Source: an uncultured Gammaproteobacteria bacterium (GTDB lineage: Bacteria; Pseudomonadota; Gammaproteobacteria; Arenicellales; JAANXG01). From it: DNA of 61,843 nt. Within the stretch, counting starts at the first letter, position 1; every line of letters begins with the position of its first letter. The notes under the pieces were generated by a model that saw only the letters and a list, made by a program, of their open reading frames with translations, made no database searches and was not told where the DNA came from. The position numbers and the translations under genes are program-made. Shown one piece after another: positions 1 to 8,290 of the stretch. Location: the NCBI GenBank assembly GCA_947259705.1, contig CAMYNL010000017.1, positions 1-61,843 of the forward strand. The letters run 5' to 3'.

Positions 1-83
1 TGACTCTCGCTAAATCGTGACCTTTTCATCTGAGCCTCCTGACAAAAGTCTGCCAGAAAACTCCAACTCCGTCCTGTTCCACA

Positions 84-224
84 TCAGGGGAAGCTTACGC
101 CCGCCGGGGAGGGCACGCGGGCGAGGGCCTTCATCACAAAGCTCGAGAACGCGAAGAACACTCCCCCTATCAGTGCGGACCCGAGCAGCGCGACTGTTCC
201 GACGATCGGTAGCAGATGGTTCAT
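84..224 (-). pseudogene. Truncated DUF1772 (anthrone-oxygenase-like) membrane protein
   Basis: Reading from an ATG that overlaps the stop of the upstream NmrA-like gene (ATGA at 221-224), the 46-residue product begins with one hydrophobic segment followed by a run reading FFAFSSFVMKALARVP. That run is typical of the N-terminus of DUF1772 proteins, which usually have about 150 residues and four membrane segments. Here the frame closes soon after the first helix, and no continuation is recognised in the other frames before the window edge. The four-base overlap suggests the gene was once translationally coupled to the reductase. I infer a truncated remnant; a short functional peptide cannot be excluded. 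Confidence 0.5.
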
Positions 225-1099
225 GACGCCACCGCCGTTTGCCGTGATGACGACACGTCCCACACGCCCGAATCGGCGATCCGACGCGCATACTCGGCGA
301 AATCCACCGGCTCCCGACCCAGCGCTCGTTGGACGCCGTCGCAGACATATGCGTTCCTCCCATCGAGTACGGTGGAAAACAGGTAGTCCAACAACCACGC
401 GATGTCATCCGGCGCGCCGGACTCAGCAATGCCGGCCGCAAATGCCTCGCGCGGGATCTGGACATACTGGATCTCGCGTCCGCTGGCACGGGCAATTTCT
501 GCCACTGCCTCCTTAAAGGTCAGCATCCGAGGGCCAGTGACCTCGTAGATCTGACCCGCATGGCCATCTTCGGTCAGCGCAGCGACTGCGATATCGGCGA
601 TGTCGTCCGCATCGACGAACGGCTCTGGGACATCCCCTGCTGGCAGCGTGATCGCACCTCCCAATACCCTATCGAGAAACTCCCCTTCGGAAAAATTCTG
701 GTTGAACCAGCTGGCGCGAACTACCGTCCATTCGATACCCGAGTTCTGGACGATGCGTTCGCAGCGTTGTGCTTCCTCTTCCCCGCGACCGGACAAGAGA
801 ACCAACCTTCGGACACCGTGCTCCACGGCCTTTTCGACGAAGTCACGTATGTGGTCCGTCGCTCCCGGGATAGCGAGGTCCGGAGCGTAGCTTACGTAAG
901 CCGCCGTCACGCCATCGAGCACGGCATCCCAGGTGCTCTGGTCCCCCCAGTCGAAGGACGGATCGGCGGCCCGAGACGCGACGCGCGTCGGCACGCCGCG
1001 GTTCGCGAGCCGCTCCACAACACGGCGGCCAGTCTTACCGGTACCGCCGAGAACGACCGTGAGTTGGTTTGAAAATTTGGTGCTGTTCATGACTTTCAT
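221..1099 (-). CDS. NmrA-like NAD(P)-binding reductase (atypical SDR)
   Basis: A 292-residue cytosolic protein with a Rossmann nucleotide-binding loop GGTGKTGRR at residues 18-26. Downstream it carries the NmrA/TMR-type pattern of a 'VRASWFNQNF' segment and an 'FVDADDIADIA' segment, and the length is normal for the family. Members are NAD(P)H-dependent reductases or redox sensors without the classical YxxxK motif; the substrate cannot be read from sequence. The first ATG was chosen because AGGAGA lies five bases upstream. It is divergent from the TetR gene at 1173, and the shared 73-base spacer holds three operator copies, so it is probably the regulator's target. Its stop overlaps the start of the DUF1772 remnant. 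Confidence 0.85.
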   Translation of the reverse strand: MKVMNSTKFSNQLTVVLGGTGKTGRRVVERLANRGVPTRVASRAADPSFDWGDQSTWDAVLDGVTAAYVSYAPDLAIPGATDHIRDFVEKAVEHGVRRLVLLSGRGEEEAQRCERIVQNSGIEWTVVRASWFNQNFSEGEFLDRVLGGAITLPAGDVPEPFVDADDIADIAVAALTEDGHAGQIYEVTGPRMLTFKEAVAEIARASGREIQYVQIPREAFAAGIAESGAPDDIAWLLDYLFSTVLDGRNAYVCDGVQRALGREPVDFAEYARRIADSGVWDVSSSRQTAVAS

Positions 1100-1121
1100 G
1101 CTTCTCTCCTATAATGCGAGC

Positions 1122-1179
1122 TTGACACTGTGTAAATTGATACCGTGTCAACCATAAGGTATAGTTGACACTATGTCAA
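1122..1179. promoter_or_regulatory. Three copies of a 15-bp TetR-type operator
   Basis: Three near-palindromes share the pattern TTGAYAC-N-RTGTMAA. They are TTGACACTGTGTAAA at 1122-1136, TTGATACCGTGTCAA at 1137-1151 and TTGACACTATGTCAA at 1165-1179. The first two abut. The third is a perfect palindrome when widened to 1164-1180, and it covers the start codon of the TetR gene (ATG 1173-1175). The placement between divergent genes implies repression of both and autoregulation; that is inference from the arrangement. Confidence 0.7.
1137..1165 (+). promoter_or_regulatory. Promoter of the TetR gene, predicted leaderless transcript
   Basis: A -35 element TTGATA (1137-1142) and a -10 element TATAGT (1160-1165) are separated by exactly 17 bases. 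The expected start, six to eight bases after the -10, falls on or next to the ATG at 1173. No ribosome-binding site precedes that ATG. Both hexamers lie inside or touch the operator copies, so repressor binding would block polymerase directly. Confidence 0.6.
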
Positions 1180-1760
1180 CTAAAAATGTCGAAACTCGCA
1201 CACGAATCCTGGAAGCGACTGTGCGTGTGCTCGAAGAGCACGACGGCCGTGGCGTCCGCATGGGGGATATCGCCAAGGCGTCTGGGATCTCCCGCCAGGC
1301 GGTGTACCTGCACTTCTCATCGCGCGCGGAGCTGCTGGTGGCAGCAACAAGGCATCTGGACGAGGTCTTGGACGTGGATCGCCGGCTCGCGCCATCACGA
1401 GCGGCAACGTCTGGAGCCGAACGCCTGGAGCTATATATCGATTTTTGGGGTCACTATATTCCAAAAATCTACGGCGTCGCCAAAGCGCTGCTCCTGGCGC
1501 AGGACACTGACGAAGCGGCGGCAGCGGCTTGGAAAGACCGTATGCGGGCCATGCGTGACGGTTGTCGTGCAGCGATTGAAGCACTGCATTCAGATGGTAA
1601 CCTTGCGCCGGAATGGACGCCCAACAGGGCGACCGATGCTTTGTGGACGATGCTTTTGGTACCGAACTGGGAACACCTAACCAGCGAATGCGGTTGGTCT
1701 ACACGACAGTATGTTCGTTGGATGAAGACCGTGGCGAAGCGAACCTTTATAGATGAATAA
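1173..1760 (+). CDS. TetR/AcrR-family transcriptional regulator
   Basis: A 195-residue protein with the TetR N-terminal DNA-binding domain: a helix-turn-helix at about residues 30-49 containing IAKASGISRQAVYLHF. It is followed by a helical, divergent ligand-binding domain of normal length. It is divergent from the NmrA-like reductase, and an operator copy overlaps its own start codon, so it most likely represses itself and the reductase. The ATG at 1173 lacks a Shine-Dalgarno sequence but matches a predicted leaderless start. The inducer is unknown; the coupling to a reductase would fit an electrophile or aldehyde sensor, which is speculative. Confidence 0.88.
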   Translation: MSTKNVETRTRILEATVRVLEEHDGRGVRMGDIAKASGISRQAVYLHFSSRAELLVAATRHLDEVLDVDRRLAPSRAATSGAERLELYIDFWGHYIPKIYGVAKALLLAQDTDEAAAAAWKDRMRAMRDGCRAAIEALHSDGNLAPEWTPNRATDALWTMLLVPNWEHLTSECGWSTRQYVRWMKTVAKRTFIDE

Positions 1761-2105
1761 GAGTGACTTGTGAAATGCAACGCGACTGCGTCTTACGTTC
1801 GAATCCCCAAGACTCTGACTACTAATCACGTAACGTCCGCTGTCACGCCTTAATCATCCTGCGCTCGGAGGGAAAAAAGACGCGGTCCGAATGTCCGTTT
1901 TGGGTTGCGTCGTGTAAGTCGTCGTCCGGTCACCGACTGCTTCGGAGCGGCATGCAGTGCCTCACAGGCTCTCTCTCGGATCAGTATCACCGGCCGCAAG
2001 GGGTCAATCGAGACGTAGAAAGCGGGCGTTAGTGTTTACGGCCAGCATGTAGGCGGGGCGTTTTATGCGCCGACGGTACTCGATTTCGTATTTAGATTTG
2101 GCGAC
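1761..2105. other. Non-coding gap between TetR and nitrilase genes
   Basis: I see no coding frame with recognisable content and no clear terminator. It contains an isolated GTTCGAATCCC at 1797-1807 resembling the T-loop of a tRNA, but the flanks do not pair, so no RNA gene is called. Confidence 0.5.
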
Positions 2106-3041
2106 CTACTCAAACTCGATCGGACGTTGAGGTTGGGTGTTTACGTGGAGCGTGAAGATATCCGGCCTGGCATAATGCCCCGCGACATCAAGCGCTCTTT
2201 TCGCGATACCGACACGCTTTGGATCCACTTCCGCATAAAGTATGCCCTTTTCCTTACGCATTGGACCAGCCACGATCTCACCCCCGGGTGCAATGACTGC
2301 TGAATCACCTGGATTTATCCATTCTTCCGAGTTGGGATATAAGTTTTCCTTTTCCGGGAAATCAGCGGGAATATCGCTATTTGTCAGAACTACACCACTG
2401 CATATCACCCAACAACGACCCTCCCGAGCAATATGCTGCATCGTTCCAATCCATCCGTCTCCGCTGTCGTAGGTTGGTGCTACATAAATCTCTATACCTT
2501 GTGAATAGAGGGCGTACCTCGCCAGAGGCATATAATTTTCCCAGCATAGCAAGGTACCGATTCTCCCGCTGAGCGTATCAACAACGTTCAAACCTGAGCC
2601 ATCTCCAAATCCCCAAACCATCCGCTCCGGGTTAGTGGGCATTAGCTTACGATGGCAATTCAGGATTTTCCCTTCTGACCCTACAACTACGACAGTATTA
2701 TAAAGTGTCGCCCGACTGAGTTGACTCTCTTTTTCATTTAGACCACAAACAATTGTTATTTTGTGCTTCTTTGCCGCATTGCAAAGCGGCGCGAAATCGT
2801 TGGCATTTAAACTGACGGCATTGTCTAACAACCGCGCATGCAACGCTTCGCTCAGCCCCCAATCACCACCGGGCCGGAGACGCCATATCCATGCCGGATA
2901 ACCTGGAATAAATGCCTCTGGAAATATGACGAGCTCAGCACCGGCGGCTACCGCTTGTTCGAGCAAACTTACCGCTTTTTCAATCGTTTTATGGCGATCG
3001 AGTAATATCGAGGATTCTTGAACAACTGCGACCTTGACCAT
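2106..3041 (-). CDS. Nitrilase (carbon-nitrogen hydrolase, aromatic/aliphatic nitrilase type)
   Basis: A 311-residue cytosolic enzyme with the complete nitrilase triad: Glu42 in FPEAFIPGYP, Lys132 in CHRKLMPT and Cys166 in LLCWENYMPLAR. The CWEN context and the MPT segment after the lysine are typical of true nitrilases (nitrile to carboxylate plus ammonia), in contrast to amidases and cyanide hydratases. The ATG at 3041 is preceded by AAGGAGA. Codon use and base composition are clearly more AT-rich than in the neighbouring genes, which suggests acquisition by transfer. The fragment just upstream on the same strand (3047-3370) may be a remnant of a former partner gene. The substrate cannot be stated. 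Confidence 0.9.
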   Translation of the reverse strand: MVKVAVVQESSILLDRHKTIEKAVSLLEQAVAAGAELVIFPEAFIPGYPAWIWRLRPGGDWGLSEALHARLLDNAVSLNANDFAPLCNAAKKHKITIVCGLNEKESQLSRATLYNTVVVVGSEGKILNCHRKLMPTNPERMVWGFGDGSGLNVVDTLSGRIGTLLCWENYMPLARYALYSQGIEIYVAPTYDSGDGWIGTMQHIAREGRCWVICSGVVLTNSDIPADFPEKENLYPNSEEWINPGDSAVIAPGGEIVAGPMRKEKGILYAEVDPKRVGIAKRALDVAGHYARPDIFTLHVNTQPQRPIEFE

Positions 3042-3046
3042 GGTAC

Positions 3047-3370
3047 TTACTCTTTCTCCTTACTATTAGATATCCAACGGATAATGGAACTAACGTTATC
3101 GCTCCATTTGTCAGGATGGAAATGAGCGTGAATATCCTCATGACATCCGTTTGTTGGCACATTTTGTAGTACGTGCGATTCTAGCAAATACTGACCCAAC
3201 GATCGGGGTTCAATAATCAGGATTGTGCGACCAATGTCGGCTTGGCGGCACGTATGCGAAAGGTCGTATTGAGGTCGGCGGCCGCCCGCCACACCCGCAA
3301 CCATACGACGGCGGCTCATCCGTCCGAAACGGACACTGAACCCGGCAATTCTGATTACAGATTCCTGCAC
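3047..3370 (-). pseudogene. Possible remnant of a hydrolase C-terminus upstream of nitrilase
   Basis: An open frame of 107 residues ends five bases before the nitrilase start, and its end carries the nitrilase ribosome-binding site. Its C-terminal half (ILIIEPRSLGQYLLES, then a CHEDIHAHFHPDKW segment) weakly resembles the last strand and catalytic-His region of alpha/beta hydrolases. The N-terminal part looks like random Arg-rich translation and no nucleophile elbow is present. I consider it a decayed fragment; it could also be spurious. Confidence 0.25.
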
Positions 3371-3478
3371 GTATGCAATGACAATCGTCAGATTAGTTCT
3401 TTTCCCTGGGGTCTCGTAGCATCGGGCTTACCCTACTCCCAGTGCTTACCGGAAAGCCTTTCCCACGCATGATCTGTA

Positions 3479-4249
3479 TCAGGGCACGCGCCTGGCCAGC
3501 ACGGAATAACTGACCTGCACCGCGTCCTGTACCAACAGCGCACCGCCCAGGGCGGTGAAGGGCGTGACGCCAAACGCGGACTGCGAGATCTCGAATTCAC
3601 CCTCCGCCCGCAGTCTGTCATCGTCGATATCCAACCGGGCCGGCACCGAAAAGCGCTGCGTGACCCCGTGCAGGCTGATAGCCAAGTCGAGCCGGACCTG
3701 CGGTATGCTGCCGTCGCCGACGACCACAGCGACTTCCAGGAAAGGATACCGCTCGGCGTTCAGGCCACGGCTGCCGAGCATGTTCGCCCGCGTGCCGGCG
3801 ATGGCGTCCGCCGTGAGTTCGGTAGCAAATTCACCGCCCGCGGCTGCGCGGTCCGCCGGCTCGTCAACGACCAGTCTATGCAGGGGCAGATAGAGGTCCG
3901 CCCGGGAGCGCGAAAAATCGTCACCCACGAGCACGTATCCCTGCAAGTGTCGGCCGGCGATAACGTGGTTGTGACCCAGCCTGGCCAGCCGGCCGCCGCG
4001 GTACACCCTTAAGATTGCCTTGGAATCCTCCGGTAATACCTTGAAGATGCGGCCTTGCCCCGTGAATTCCTGCTCGTAACGCTGCGCGGGAAATCCCGGT
4101 GGCGCCGCCGGTGCCGTCGCCGGGGGGGCGGTTTGAGGGAGCGGGGCACAGGCGAACATCATGGCGCCGAGCATGGGCAGGGCGCAGGCCAGTCCCGGCC
4201 GGGCGACTCCGCAGCGGCAGGAGGTCACGGACACGGCGTCAACAGACAT
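3479..4249 (-). CDS. YceI-like periplasmic lipoprotein
   Basis: A 256-residue product. The N-terminus has a hydrophobic stretch ending MLGAMMFAC, which looks like a lipobox, then a Pro/Ala linker (to about residue 60) and a YceI-type domain. Seen in that domain are RLARLGHNHVIAG, a GSRGLNAERYPFLEV segment, a SLHGVTQRFSVP strand and a final EFEISQSAFGVTPF, all characteristic of the isoprenoid-binding lipocalin-like YceI fold. The HNH segment near the start of the domain is shared with the periplasmic YceI group. It starts 26 bases after the stop of the EF-hand gene on the same strand, so the two are probably one operon. Its ligand is unknown. Confidence 0.8.
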   Translation of the reverse strand: MSVDAVSVTSCRCGVARPGLACALPMLGAMMFACAPLPQTAPPATAPAAPPGFPAQRYEQEFTGQGRIFKVLPEDSKAILRVYRGGRLARLGHNHVIAGRHLQGYVLVGDDFSRSRADLYLPLHRLVVDEPADRAAAGGEFATELTADAIAGTRANMLGSRGLNAERYPFLEVAVVVGDGSIPQVRLDLAISLHGVTQRFSVPARLDIDDDRLRAEGEFEISQSAFGVTPFTALGGALLVQDAVQVSYSVLARRVP

Positions 4250-4275
4250 CGTCCACCGGCCTGCCAGCTTGGCGG

Positions 4276-4671
4276 CTAATGCAGGTCGATGCGCCAGTTT
4301 TCGTATTCGCGGCGGTCAAGATTGTTGTTCCTGTCGACATCCAGGCGCTCGAAATCCGCGAAGCGAAAGCGGATGAACTCCTGCCGCGATACCTTGCTGT
4401 TACCGTCTTTGTCCGCGGCGAGAAACCGGTCGCTGTCGAAGTCGCGCAGTTCGCCGCGGTTCAGGACGCCGTCCCGGTTGAGGTCGCGCGCGTCGAAGCG
4501 ATCGATGACGATGCGTCCGTACTCATCGCGGTCCACGCCCTGGTCCTGGTTACCGTCGGCGTTCGCGAATTCGGGTGGCGGGGGGACGACGGGCCCGGGG
4601 GCTTCGTCCGCCCCGGCCGTACCGAGGAGCAACAGCCACGAGAACAGGGCGATCGTTGAACGTGAATGCAT
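4276..4671 (-). CDS. Exported EF-hand calcium-binding protein
   Basis: A 131-residue product when started at the ATG at 4671, which has CAGGAGA six bases upstream; longer upstream frames lack such a site. A Sec signal peptide (STIALFSWLLLLGTAGADE) is followed by four EF-hand-like loops: ADGNQDQGVDRDE, RDLNRDGVLNRGE, ADKDGNSKVSRQE and LDVDRNNNLDRRE. Each keeps the acidic 1-3-5-12 pattern well enough to bind Ca2+. It is co-directional with, and directly upstream of, the YceI-like lipoprotein. A role in periplasmic calcium binding or sensing is inference. Confidence 0.85.
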   Translation of the reverse strand: MHSRSTIALFSWLLLLGTAGADEAPGPVVPPPPEFANADGNQDQGVDRDEYGRIVIDRFDARDLNRDGVLNRGELRDFDSDRFLAADKDGNSKVSRQEFIRFRFADFERLDVDRNNNLDRREYENWRIDLH

Positions 4672-4784
4672 GGGCGATCTCCTGACAGCTGTGAGTTGTA
4701 AAGTGGTCATCTACCCGGCGGTGCGAATTGAGCATGTTCGGCCACGGGCGGTTGAAACAAAAGTCATCCGGGCGTACCGATTGC

Positions 4785-5858
4785 TCAGAGCCATTTTCTG
4801 CGTCTGAATATCCACAACATCGCCGCCACCAGCGCGACCATGAACAGCCACAACAGCGGGTACCCGTAGTACCAGTGAAGTTCGGGCATGGCCCAGGGGC
4901 TTTCGGGGTGACTAAAGTTCATGCCGTAGAGACCGACCAGGAAGGTGAGCGGTATGAAAATGGTGGCGATGATGGTCAGTACGCGCATGATGTCGTTCAT
5001 GCGGTAGCTGATGTTGGAAAGATAGACGTCGAGGATGCCCGCCACCATTTCTCGGCAGGTCTCGATCAGGTCCATGATCTGGATGGTGTGATCGTAGCAG
5101 TCGCGCAGGAAGACCCGAGTTTCATCCGTGATCCAGTCGTCCTCGTCCCGCAGCAGGGCATTGACGACCTCGCGCTGGGGCCACAGCATGCGCCGCAACA
5201 GCAGCAACTCCCGCTTCAGGGTGTGGATTTGCTGCAGGGTGTCCGGCCGCGGCCGCGCCAGCGCTTCCTCCTCCAGTCCCTCGATGCGTTCGCCGATATC
5301 CTCCAGCATGGGAAAACCCTGGTCGATGATGATGTCCAGCACCGCGTAAAGCAGGTAATCCACCTTGCGCGTGCGCGCGCGGCCGATCGCCTGGCGCAGG
5401 CGGTGACGAAGCGGCTCGAAGAGGTCCGAGGGGGCGTCATTGAAGGTAATGAGAAAACCCTTTCCCAGGAACAGGCTCACCTGAGTGATCCCGATCTCGT
5501 CGTCCGTGATGTCGGGCAGGCTCATGATGAGGAACAGGTGATCGCTGTGCGCTTCCATTTTGCCGCGCTGCCCGGTACTGACCACGTCCTCCATGGCCAG
5601 GGAGTGAAGGCCGAACAACTCGCCGAGCTCGGTCAGGGTGTCGGCAGACACGGTGCCCCGAACGTCTACCCAGGTCTGCGTGTCCCGGGACAGGGATTCC
5701 CGGCAGTCCGTGGCGCTGACGTCGTCGTTCTCGACATAGCCGGCGGCGGTGTAGTCGATCAGGCGTATGGTGAATGCATCCTCGCCGACGTCCTCCGCCA
5801 CGGTCAGCGAACCGGGGGATGTCCCCGGCGGGTGATAACGCTTGGTAAAGATGCGCAT
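4785..5858 (-). CDS. corA: CorA-family divalent metal ion transporter
   Basis: A 357-residue protein with a large N-terminal cytoplasmic domain, long helices, and two C-terminal transmembrane helices. The signature GMN (residues 312-314, in LVGLYGMNFSHPE) sits at the end of the first helix, and the chain ends in a basic RRRKWL tail. These are diagnostic of CorA Mg2+/Co2+/Ni2+ channels. The ATG at 5858 was chosen over upstream frames because a perfect TATAAT lies nine bases before it on the minus strand and homology starts there. It is divergent from the LdtD gene. The exact ion is not determinable from sequence. Confidence 0.9.
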   Translation of the reverse strand: MRIFTKRYHPPGTSPGSLTVAEDVGEDAFTIRLIDYTAAGYVENDDVSATDCRESLSRDTQTWVDVRGTVSADTLTELGELFGLHSLAMEDVVSTGQRGKMEAHSDHLFLIMSLPDITDDEIGITQVSLFLGKGFLITFNDAPSDLFEPLRHRLRQAIGRARTRKVDYLLYAVLDIIIDQGFPMLEDIGERIEGLEEEALARPRPDTLQQIHTLKRELLLLRRMLWPQREVVNALLRDEDDWITDETRVFLRDCYDHTIQIMDLIETCREMVAGILDVYLSNISYRMNDIMRVLTIIATIFIPLTFLVGLYGMNFSHPESPWAMPELHWYYGYPLLWLFMVALVAAMLWIFRRRKWL

Positions 5859-5867
5859 GACGGTGCC

Positions 5868-5873
5868 ATTATA
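5868..5873 (-). promoter_or_regulatory. TATAAT -10 element of corA, near-leaderless start
   Basis: On the minus strand a perfect TATAAT is followed after only nine bases by the corA ATG (5858). The transcript would therefore have a leader of about zero to three bases, and no Shine-Dalgarno sequence exists in that space. No convincing -35 hexamer is visible at 16-18 bases spacing. Confidence 0.5.
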
Positions 5874-5920
5874 GTGACAATTGTTGACATCGTCGCCGTG
5901 CCCGCGCCACATTGCCCGCC

Positions 5921-7570
5921 ATGGAAACCCGGATCTTCGCCGCAGTGCTGTCGCTCGTGCTGGCCCTTGCATCGATGGGTCCCGCTCGTGCGGTCGTCTC
6001 CGAGAGTCTCCGCGATCGCCTGGAGGCGAGCCGGCAGGGCTTCACAATCATGACCATGGGCGCATCGTTCTCCATCGGCGAATCGTTGCGGCGATGGTAC
6101 GAGGAACGGGCCTTCCAACCCGCCTGGTTCGAAGGTGGCCTGCTGGGGCCGCACGGACGGGAGCTGCTGCACGTGTTGCAGCGTGCGGATGAGCACGGCC
6201 TGTACCGTGACGACTACCATCTCGCGACGCTGGCAGACTGGCGCAGGCGGGTAGCGCAGGGTGGCGATGCAGTGGCGGACCTGGACCTGCTGCTGTCCCA
6301 CGCCGCCCTGGATTTCGCCGACCATCTGCTGCATGGACGTTTGCGTCCTGTCGATCTATTTCCCGATTGGCAGGCCACTCCGCCGGAACTGGACCTGGTA
6401 AAGTTTCTGGTCACACTGCATGAAAGTGATCCAGACCGGGTCGCGGAACTTTATGCAGGGCTGGAGCCCGAGGACCCCCGCTACGGCAGGCTGAGTATCC
6501 TCCTCCAGCGCCTGCGGCAAACGCCGCCGGCTCAGTTGCCCCGGCTACCGGGGATGACGCTGCGGCGCGGGGACCGGGACGCAACGGTGTCGATATTGCG
6601 GGCCCGACTGGCGTTGCAGGGACTGCTGCCCGCGGAAACGCCGCCGGATGCGGACCTGTTTGACGAAGCTGTCGATGCGGCGGTTCGGGCCTTTCAGAAA
6701 GGCCACGGGCTGGAGCCGGACGGCATCGTGGGTCCGCTCACCAATCGTGCCGTCAACACCGACGCAGCCGAGCGCAGCCAGCAGGTACGGGCGAACCTCG
6801 AGCGTTGGCGCTGGCTGCCGCGACAGCTGGGGGAGCGGCGGGTGGAGGTCAACATTGCGGGCTTCAGCGCGGATGTCTTCGAGAACGGCCATGCGGTAAT
6901 GAACATGAGGGCGATCGTCGGCACGCGTTACCACAAGAGCCCGATGTTCAGTGGCCGTATGACCTACCTGGTATTAAATCCGTCCTGGCATGTACCGCCC
7001 AGCATCGCGGTCAACGAGATACTGCCGCGTCTGAGGCGCGACCCGGAGTACCTGGAACGACAGGACATGCGGGTCTTGAAAGGTTGGGGCGCTGACCGCA
7101 TTGTAGTAGACGGCGCCGGGATGGATTGGTCGCGGGTGTCGGCGAAACATTTCCCCTATCGATTCCAGCAGATGCCCGGTGAGAAGAATGCGCTCGGCAG
7201 GATAAAGTTCATGTTTCCCAATAGTTACAATGTCTACATGCATGACACACCTGCCCAGCGCCTGTTTCTCAGGACCACGCGTGATTTCAGTCACGGCTGC
7301 ATTCGCATCAACAAACCGCTGGAGCTGGCCTTGTACCTGTTACGCGACGATCGTGAGTGGATGCCAGAACGTGTCCAGGCGACGCTGGCCGGGGGGCGCG
7401 AAACGACGGTCAAGTTGAGACACCCGCTGCCGGTGCACCTGCTGTACTGGACGGTTTGGGTTGATGAGCAGGGAACGCCACAATTCCGCGCTGATCACTA
7501 TGACCGGGACCAGCGCGTGATCGACGCTTTGAACCAACTGGAAGCTGCGAACTCCAAGTTGCTGAACTAG
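5921..7570 (+). CDS. ldtD: L,D-transpeptidase of the YcbB/LdtD type
   Basis: A 549-residue periplasmic enzyme. A signal peptide (IFAAVLSLVLALASMGPARA) leads into an N-terminal helical scaffold domain, a peptidoglycan-binding helical module around residues 210-280 (VDAAVRAFQKGHGLEPDGIVG), then the YkuD catalytic domain. The catalytic motif SHGCIRI has its nucleophile at Cys460. Size and order match E. coli LdtD, which makes 3-3 (meso-DAP to meso-DAP) crosslinks. ATG 5921 is preferred to the in-frame TTG three codons upstream. The next gene is a MepK-like 3-3 crosslink hydrolase, the same order as in E. coli, which supports the assignment. Confidence 0.9.
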   Translation: METRIFAAVLSLVLALASMGPARAVVSESLRDRLEASRQGFTIMTMGASFSIGESLRRWYEERAFQPAWFEGGLLGPHGRELLHVLQRADEHGLYRDDYHLATLADWRRRVAQGGDAVADLDLLLSHAALDFADHLLHGRLRPVDLFPDWQATPPELDLVKFLVTLHESDPDRVAELYAGLEPEDPRYGRLSILLQRLRQTPPAQLPRLPGMTLRRGDRDATVSILRARLALQGLLPAETPPDADLFDEAVDAAVRAFQKGHGLEPDGIVGPLTNRAVNTDAAERSQQVRANLERWRWLPRQLGERRVEVNIAGFSADVFENGHAVMNMRAIVGTRYHKSPMFSGRMTYLVLNPSWHVPPSIAVNEILPRLRRDPEYLERQDMRVLKGWGADRIVVDGAGMDWSRVSAKHFPYRFQQMPGEKNALGRIKFMFPNSYNVYMHDTPAQRLFLRTTRDFSHGCIRINKPLELALYLLRDDREWMPERVQATLAGGRETTVKLRHPLPVHLLYWTVWVDEQGTPQFRADHYDRDQRVIDALNQLEAANSKLLN

Positions 7571-7628
7571 AATACTGTATGAGTGACGGGCAGATATCCT
7601 GCCGTTGACACGAGAAATTACCGCTACC

Positions 7629-8159
7629 ATGAATCGAAGACGCTTCGTACTGGCCGGAATGGCCGCCCTGGCTGTTCCCCGTCTGACGCTCGCCAACACC
7701 GGGCGGGAAGTCGCGCCGGTGCGCGAACTCCGCTTTCTCAACCTGCATACGGGGGAGAAACTCCGCGCGCCTTACTGGGAAAACGGCAGCTACCAGACCG
7801 ACGCCTTGTCGGCGATCGCCCGAGTGCTGCGGGATCATCGCAGCAATGACGTGCACCCCATCGATGTCAGGCTGCTGGATCTTGTCCATCGCCTTACGGA
7901 GAAGCTGGATCATCACCGGCCCGTGCATGTCATATCCGGTTACCGGTCGCCCGCATCCAACAAGATGCTGCGCCGGAACAGCGGCGGCGTGGCACGCAAG
8001 AGTTTCCACATGTCCGGCAAAGCGATCGATCTGCGCCTCGAGGGTGTACCGCTGCGGCGCCTGCATAAAGCGGCGCTGGCGATGCGCGGCGGCGGCGTCG
8101 GCTACTACGGCAAGAGCCGTTTCGTGCACCTGGATACCGGACGCGTGCGCCGCTGGTAG
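7629..8159 (+). CDS. mepK: YcbK/MepK-like murein endopeptidase (DUF882)
   Basis: A 176-residue product starting with a twin-arginine-like export signal (NRRRFVLAGMAALAVP), as in YcbK. It has an M15-like zinc-peptidase core: SGYRSPASN, then SFHMSGKAID giving ligands His127 and Asp134, and RFVHLD giving His167. E. coli MepK cleaves both 3-3 and 4-3 crosslinks, so here it would counterbalance the L,D-transpeptidase encoded 58 bases upstream. ATG 7629 was chosen over the in-frame TTG at 7605 because the export signal begins there. The pair very probably forms an operon. Confidence 0.87.
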   Translation: MNRRRFVLAGMAALAVPRLTLANTGREVAPVRELRFLNLHTGEKLRAPYWENGSYQTDALSAIARVLRDHRSNDVHPIDVRLLDLVHRLTEKLDHHRPVHVISGYRSPASNKMLRRNSGGVARKSFHMSGKAIDLRLEGVPLRRLHKAALAMRGGGVGYYGKSRFVHLDTGRVRRW

Positions 8160-8290
8160 CGGGGGTCTTCTCTCCCACAGGGTCCCGCGCGGGCCCGAGC
8201 TCCGGCTGTTTCCGTTGATCCGCTGATATCTTTTATGCCACGGTGACGCGTGTTACATTGCGCGCCCATCCTCAGGCGTGGCAATGCACG

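Noticed and set aside
1797-1807. GTTCGAATCCC, tRNA T-loop-like sequence
   Set aside because: The flanks cannot form a T-stem or acceptor stem and no anticodon arm is visible; a chance match or an old attachment-site remnant at most.
4728-6053. Open frame of 441 codons on the plus strand
   Set aside because: Antisense to corA and its promoter; His/Gln/Val-rich translation without motifs.
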